DNA of 9,014 nt, taken from Candidatus Cloacimonadota bacterium. GTDB taxonomy: Bacteria; Cloacimonadota; Cloacimonadia; Cloacimonadales; Cloacimonadaceae. The DNA is taken from NCBI GenBank assembly GCA_028683635.1, contig JAQUHL010000053.1, positions 1-9,014 on the forward strand, in the 5' to 3' direction. Position 1 is the stretch's first letter. Each line of letters opens with the position of its first letter. Shown in pieces: positions 4,834 through 9,014 of the stretch. The position numbers and the translations under genes are program-made. The notes below the pieces were generated by a model that saw only the letters and a program-made list of their open reading frames with translations, was not told the origin of the DNA and did not search any database.

Positions 4834-7113
4834 TTAGGGATGATGGATGCTGCCATCGGCTGTCATTTTTACCGGGATGCCATATCTGTCAAAGAGATTT
4901 AGAACCCTCTCCCCGGGGAAATTGTAATGATTGAACCTGGAGGAGCTGATCCATACTTCCCGGGGATCAACCTGCAGGATGAAGGCCTCGGTACTTGATC
5001 CCGGACTTCCATGATGAGGTACCTTGAGGTAATCGGACTTTAGTTCTGAGGGGTGGTTTTGCAGGAGGTATTCTTCCGCCTCCGCTTCAATATCTGCTGC
5101 AAACAGGTAGCTTTTCTGCTTATGATCAATCCGCAGAACCAGAGAGCTATTGTTTTCATCCCGGTTATTGTAGTCACAATCAGGATGGAGGATTTTGATC
5201 CGGGCTTGGGGAAGCAGGATGCTCATCGTATCAGGCACAATGGTGAGTCTGGCATTTCCAAAAAGCTGAGTCTCCTCCCATTTCTGCCATAATGGATGTT
5301 CTTTGACAAACCTGCTGATCACGATGTTTTTAATTTTGAGAGCCATGACAAGGCTCTCTACTCCCCCTGCATGATCGCTGTCCAAGTGGGATAGGAACAG
5401 ATAGTCAAGCTCCCGGATGCGGTTCCTTCCCAGCCAGGACAAGCCTTTGCGCTGCATCCAGTTATCCTGTGTTTCCCGTTTCCGGGCTCTACCATAATTC
5501 AGATATGCTGGGCCTGTATCTATCATCAGCTTCTTATCCCCCATCTGCAGATAGATGCAATCTGCCACGCCTGTATCGAAGACAATGATTCTGAAATCTG
5601 ATCTGCTCATAAATGGCTGCAGCAAGAGGAGTAACACCAATACAGCAGCAGGGATGGCGAGCCTCTTGAGTAACTTGAACCGCTTACGCAGAATCAGGAA
5701 AGAGGTGGCAATCAGGATAATCAAAGCCCAGATCCAGGCTGGAGGGAGATTTGCATGTATATCTAGTGGCAGTCTTGCACAAAAATCCGCCCACTGGGCG
5801 AAAAAGGAGTATAACCAATTATAGGAACTGAGCAGCGCATCAAACAGGATAGTTCCGGAAGGCACAAACAGTATCAGAAAACTTAAAGGGACCATTACAC
5901 TGATAACCGGGATGCCCAGAAGATTGGCTATCACTCCGTTCAAAGTACCTCTGCCAAAGTAGTGGAGGGTAAACGGCAGAATAGCCAGCGAGACCAGAAA
6001 GCTCAGGATCAGGTAGTCCAAGGCCCTGCCGGCAATCTTTTCCAGCCAGGATTGGCTCTCCTTTGCTGAAAAACTGGGAAATAGCGGTAGCACATAAAAG
6101 ATCACCATAACAGCGGTATAGGATAGCTGAAGGCCAATGCTGAAAAGCTGTTCCGGCTGAACCAGGGTAATGATAAAGAGGCTGAGCGAGATTACTTGAG
6201 CAGGGGAAACTGGCCGGGACATCCAATTGGCAATCAGAAACAGAGCAATCATCAGAATTGCCCTGCTGATGGGAGGATGCCAGTGGTTCAAAGCTGCAAA
6301 AATGGTGATCAGAAATAGGAAACAGATCTCACTCCATCTTCTGGGCAGAAATAGATTGAGAACTACCATCAAAATCAGATAGATGAATCCCACATGCAAT
6401 CCACTGACAGCCACAAGGTGGGTTAGCCCTGCCGGATTCAAACGCTCCACCCAGGGTTTCTTACCACTGGAATCACTGAAGAGCAGCGTCTTTGCCAGGC
6501 TGGAACTATCACCCAGCTTGCGTTCGAGGTTTTTTAGAAGATTGGAACGCACCCTGGCGAGCTTTGGAGTATTTCTATGGGAACTCAGTTCTTGCAAGCT
6601 CTGCCGGATATAAGCCTTTGCAGCATAGTTAGTTCTTCCAGTATCAAGAATTTTATCCTGGATTATTGGTCGCAGTTCTACCACTGCGCGATAATGGGAG
6701 CCGGGATTCAACGCATTGGTGGAATAGAGGAGTATCCTTTCCTTTAGGGGCTGTCCAGCCAAACGCTGAGTACGAACTTCATAGTTCTGGTATTCATCCG
6801 ACACCTGGCTGTAAACCTCAAACTCCAGTTCCTGAACTATCCGATGACGGTTTATCAATATCTCTTTGAGGACACCATGCCTCATTTCCTGATATTCATA
6901 GCGAATCGTGCCCAAAAGCACAAAAGCTATCAGGATAAACCAGATGCGTTGTTTGGGAAGGAAAAGCGCCAGACTGATAAGTAAACTGAGAGCCAGATAG
7001 AATGGCCAGAGTAGCCCGAAAACGAAGTGCCTGGCAAGGGTAATGCCCAGGCACCATGCTACAACAGGAAGCAGGAAAGGACTGGGCAAAGGATGCCTAT
7101 ACCCGGTCTGCAT
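4834..7113 (-). CDS. comEC: ComEC/Rec2 DNA-uptake channel with C-terminal metallo-beta-lactamase-fold domain
   Basis: This inner-membrane channel passes single-stranded DNA into the cytoplasm during natural transformation. The 759 residues show the full family architecture: N-terminal membrane segments (about 10-70), a soluble domain of the DUF4131 type (about 80-195), the competence domain with the hallmark THLVAVSGLHVGF at 231-243 and many transmembrane helices to about 500, then a metallo-beta-lactamase-like domain. In the latter SHLDSDHAGG (575-584) supplies His576, Asp578, Asp580 and His581, NNSS is at 654-657, FAADI at 671-675, and VPHHGS at 698-703. All metal ligands expected of a nuclease-type domain appear present, so it may be active. 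Length is normal. GGGAG lies nine bases upstream of the ATG. The alcohol dehydrogenase ends 77 bases upstream and the MutS-like gene starts 32 bases downstream. No other competence gene is visible. Confidence 0.96.
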   Translation of the reverse strand: MQTGYRHPLPSPFLLPVVAWCLGITLARHFVFGLLWPFYLALSLLISLALFLPKQRIWFILIAFVLLGTIRYEYQEMRHGVLKEILINRHRIVQELEFEVYSQVSDEYQNYEVRTQRLAGQPLKERILLYSTNALNPGSHYRAVVELRPIIQDKILDTGRTNYAAKAYIRQSLQELSSHRNTPKLARVRSNLLKNLERKLGDSSSLAKTLLFSDSSGKKPWVERLNPAGLTHLVAVSGLHVGFIYLILMVVLNLFLPRRWSEICFLFLITIFAALNHWHPPISRAILMIALFLIANWMSRPVSPAQVISLSLFIITLVQPEQLFSIGLQLSYTAVMVIFYVLPLFPSFSAKESQSWLEKIAGRALDYLILSFLVSLAILPFTLHYFGRGTLNGVIANLLGIPVISVMVPLSFLILFVPSGTILFDALLSSYNWLYSFFAQWADFCARLPLDIHANLPPAWIWALIILIATSFLILRKRFKLLKRLAIPAAVLVLLLLLQPFMSRSDFRIIVFDTGVADCIYLQMGDKKLMIDTGPAYLNYGRARKRETQDNWMQRKGLSWLGRNRIRELDYLFLSHLDSDHAGGVESLVMALKIKNIVISRFVKEHPLWQKWEETQLFGNARLTIVPDTMSILLPQARIKILHPDCDYNNRDENNSSLVLRIDHKQKSYLFAADIEAEAEEYLLQNHPSELKSDYLKVPHHGSPGSSTEAFILQVDPREVWISSSRFNHYNFPGERVLNLFDRYGIPVKMTADGSIHHP

Positions 7114-7133
7114 CTTATCTTACTCCCACTTTA

Positions 7134-7155
7134 GAGATTCGGATCTCATTGATCC
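7134..7155 (-). promoter_or_regulatory. overlapping small hairpins in the comEC leader
   Basis: Two short stems share bases and cannot form together: GAGAT-tcgg-ATCTC (7134-7147) and GGATC-tcatt-GATCC (7141-7155). They lie 20-40 bases upstream of the comEC ATG. Each is only 5 bp, so chance is quite possible. Confidence 0.25.
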
Positions 7156-7190
7156 CTTGATATTTCTATAATTTCTTTGAGGTATGAGGC

Positions 7191-8333
7191 TTAAAAAGCC
7201 AGCATTAAAAGAGCCTGAATGTCAACGGCTGTAAACTTGCTGATTGCTCCAATGGGTTGATTTTTCATGATCAGATCGAGTATTTGCTGAAGATTCGATT
7301 CTTTAATACAAAGATCCCTCAGCGAAGTCGCAGCACCCCAGGAACATATCTTCTCCCGGAACCTCTTGATAGCTGGAATCGGAGAATCAAGATCCCAAAC
7401 GTTGCGTGCCCAGCGTTGGAACCTGCAGGGATCCTTTTCGCTCATGTATTCCATCCAAGCGGGGAAGATTACACCCAGTCCTTCACCATGAGCGATGTTG
7501 GGATTGAAAGCTGATAATGCATGTTCGATCTGATGGCAGGCCCAGTCCCCACCTTTGAGCCCGATTCCGGATATTCCATTCAGGGCAAGGGTTGCGCTCC
7601 AGGCAAGGTTTCCCCGGGATACGATGTCGCAGGGATTGGTTTTTAGATTGTCTGTGCAAGCCATTATGGTCTTCAGAAGAGCCTCGTTGATCGCCAGAGT
7701 TACATGGGGTGTATCATCTGCAAATTGATATTCCAGAATGTGCGCCATAGCATCCAGGGCACCATTTACCGTCTGGGCAAAAGGTAGGCTGCATTGCACG
7801 GTGGGGTCGATAATAGAAAGTTTGGGATACAGATAAGGAGAAAAGACTCCCAGTTTCATATGCGCATCCGGTTTGGAGAGCACCGCATTGGCATTCATTT
7901 CCGAGCCTGTCGCTGAAAGAGTCAACACCGTGTAAATAGGAAGGGCATTTGTGATTTGTTCTTTACCAAGAAAGGCATCCCAGAGGTTGTTTAGATAAAA
8001 TCCGGCAGCCACTGCTTTGGATGTGTCGATGACACTGCCCCCACCAACAGCAAGAATGGCATCCACTTTTTCTTTGCGGGCAAGTTCCAGAATCTCTAAA
8101 GCTTTGGGCAATTCTGGATTAGGGCGAACTCCCCAAGCCTCAATCCATTTGATTTTATATTTACCAAGAGTGTCTGTTACTTGATGATAAACATTGTTTT
8201 TCTTGATGGAACCGCTTCCGGCCACGAGGATTACTTTGCCGATTCCGGCCTCATTCAGTTCCTTACCAAGCATCCTGATCGTCCCACCGCCAAAATGGAC
8301 TTTTGTGGGATTGTAAAATGAAAAGGGATTCAT
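7191..8333 (-). CDS. iron-type (group III) alcohol dehydrogenase, butanol-dehydrogenase/YqhD-like
   Basis: The product is a 380-residue cytoplasmic NAD(P)H-dependent alcohol or aldehyde oxidoreductase. The start MNPFSFYNPTKVHFGGG is typical of the butanol dehydrogenase branch. GSGSIKKNNVY (39-49) and GGGSVIDTSKA (97-107) form the nucleotide-binding region, and TLSATGSEMN (138-147) is the following family motif. The metal site is complete: Asp194, His198, His267 and His282, matching the spacing known for YqhD and Thermotoga BDH. Substrate is not decided by sequence; small aldehydes or butyraldehyde in fermentation are the usual ones. The ATG at 8333 has a perfect AGGAGG (plus-strand CCTCCT, 8341-8346) seven bases upstream and a good promoter. 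It may be the first gene of a transcript running into comEC, since I see no strong terminator in the 77-base gap. Confidence 0.94.
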   Translation of the reverse strand: MNPFSFYNPTKVHFGGGTIRMLGKELNEAGIGKVILVAGSGSIKKNNVYHQVTDTLGKYKIKWIEAWGVRPNPELPKALEILELARKEKVDAILAVGGGSVIDTSKAVAAGFYLNNLWDAFLGKEQITNALPIYTVLTLSATGSEMNANAVLSKPDAHMKLGVFSPYLYPKLSIIDPTVQCSLPFAQTVNGALDAMAHILEYQFADDTPHVTLAINEALLKTIMACTDNLKTNPCDIVSRGNLAWSATLALNGISGIGLKGGDWACHQIEHALSAFNPNIAHGEGLGVIFPAWMEYMSEKDPCRFQRWARNVWDLDSPIPAIKRFREKICSWGAATSLRDLCIKESNLQQILDLIMKNQPIGAISKFTAVDIQALLMLAF

Positions 8334-8377
8334 CTATCAACCTCCTGATCGTAGAGACTTACGCACCTTTCACTATT

Positions 8378-8406
8378 ATTATAAGCAGTTTTGGAAGATC
8401 AGGCAA
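8378..8406 (-). promoter_or_regulatory. sigma70-type promoter for the alcohol dehydrogenase gene
   Basis: On the minus strand TTGCCT (8406-8401) and a perfect TATAAT (8383-8378) are separated by exactly 17 bases. Transcription would start near 8371, giving a leader of about 38 bases that ends in the AGGAGG site. It sits in the 99-base gap after the acetyltransferase gene, which indicates a new transcription unit beginning here. Confidence 0.7.
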
Positions 8407-8432
8407 CTTGAAAGATTATCCGGAGCTTGATT

Positions 8433-9014
8433 TCAATATTTTCTGAGAATATACATGTTGGGTTTCAAATCGGGGTTAGGTTCCCAAAACTTGAATTTCT
8501 TTTTTTGAAGCTCTGGTAACACACCCTTCCACGATCGGGGCAAGATGATCTCAATTGGCTTGTAACTTGAATAAAAGTATTGGAAATAGGGCAGTTCCTG
8601 CTTGATATCGCCCTGGAACCGAGTTAAGGGAAAAATAGATTTACCGCTGATTCCACCCAGGAGATAAATGGCCTTTGGAGTCTTGAACACAGTACACCTT
8701 GCTTTCAGCCAGGGAAGGCTATCCGGATGTTTATGAACAGATTGCCAGCCACTGGGGATATACTTCCTGACGGACTTAAACAGGTTCAGGCCATATTCCT
8801 CAATAATCTCGGGACGCTGGCAGACCTTGATACCTTTTTTGGAAATTGCATAAAAGCGCTGAACGATCCTGAATCCGGCTTTCTTTGCCATGTGCAGACT
8901 TTCGGTATTCAGATAATAAGTACAGAACTCATAGGCCAGGTTCTGATTGCAGGCTCGTAAGCGCTCGGCATATTCAAATGCATAGGCATTGATCAGCCTT
9001 CCCACTCCTTGACC
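8433..9014 (-). CDS. GNAT-family N-acetyltransferase, C-terminal 193 residues (gene cut by window end)
   Basis: The frame is open to the window edge and its first visible residues, GQGVGRLINAYAFEYA, form the acetyl-CoA pyrophosphate-binding loop (Q-x-x-G-x-G/A type) and the helix after it. NTESLHMAKKAGF at about 36-48 of the fragment is the second GNAT landmark (N....A.k.GF). The GTG at 9005 falls inside the cofactor loop, so it is an internal valine codon and not the start; the start and roughly the first 80-100 residues lie beyond the window. About 140 residues follow the acetyltransferase core, including aromatic-rich stretches (PSGWQSVH, ELPYFQYFY) and a lysine-rich end. This extension is more than a plain GNAT needs and may be a second, degenerate GNAT-like or substrate domain. 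The acceptor substrate is unknown. It ends with TGA 99 bases upstream of the alcohol dehydrogenase, which has its own promoter. Confidence 0.82.
   Translation of the reverse strand, partial: GQGVGRLINAYAFEYAERLRACNQNLAYEFCTYYLNTESLHMAKKAGFRIVQRFYAISKKGIKVCQRPEIIEEYGLNLFKSVRKYIPSGWQSVHKHPDSLPWLKARCTVFKTPKAIYLLGGISGKSIFPLTRFQGDIKQELPYFQYFYSSYKPIEIILPRSWKGVLPELQKKKFKFWEPNPDLKPNMYILRKY

Noticed and set aside
5840..6226. Minus-strand open frame of 128 codons inside comEC
   Set aside because: It lies wholly inside the well-supported comEC frame, which has continuous family motifs on both sides; it is a shadow frame and not evidence of a frameshift.
9003..9005. GTG at 9005 as the start of the acetyltransferase
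   Set aside because: The frame continues to the window edge as GQG before this codon, completing the acetyl-CoA-binding loop, so the true start is outside the window.

Overview
The window looks like a chromosomal segment of an uncultured, mesophilic, Gram-negative bacterium of middling GC content. The evidence is a putative signal-peptide-bearing outer-membrane barrel protein ending in phenylalanine, a full-length ComEC and a diaminopimelate-pathway dapA. The style of the genes, a MutS-related ATPase of the stripped-down type and several intergenic palindromic repeats make me think of the FCB group and possibly Cloacimonadota, but that placement is an impression and not a demonstrated result.

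Layout: all seven genes lie on the minus strand, so transcription runs from high to low coordinates. In that order they are: the 3' part of a GNAT acetyltransferase gene (9014-8433, cut by the window end); an iron-type alcohol dehydrogenase with its own good promoter and Shine-Dalgarno (8333-7191); comEC (7113-4834); a 523-residue MutS-family ATPase (4801-3230); an HD-domain phosphohydrolase (3165-2359); a small secreted, probably outer-membrane, protein of unknown function (2132-1467); and the 5' part of dapA (627-1, cut by the window start). Gaps of 77, 32 and 64 bases between the alcohol dehydrogenase, comEC, the MutS-like gene and the HD gene make one transcription unit plausible. The last two genes sit behind longer gaps with their own possible promoters.

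The unusual content is between genes. The 839-base gap 628-1466 is a mosaic of palindromes. It includes an almost perfect 89-base inverted repeat (868-956) whose arms are built of TTAATC boxes repeating every 11 bases, and one copy of a roughly 104-base dispersed repeat. A second copy of that repeat (2246-2348) abuts the stop codon of the HD gene. The HD gene also has a 9-bp inverted repeat that would hide its Shine-Dalgarno sequence in the mRNA.

Functionally the genes do not form one obvious pathway. DapA makes lysine and cell-wall precursor, ComEC imports single-stranded DNA, and the alcohol dehydrogenase probably handles fermentative aldehyde or alcohol redox. The MutS-like ATPase lacks the mismatch-recognition part and may not be a repair protein. 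No CRISPR array, tRNA, rRNA, transposase or phage gene was seen, and I found no convincing gene on the plus strand.
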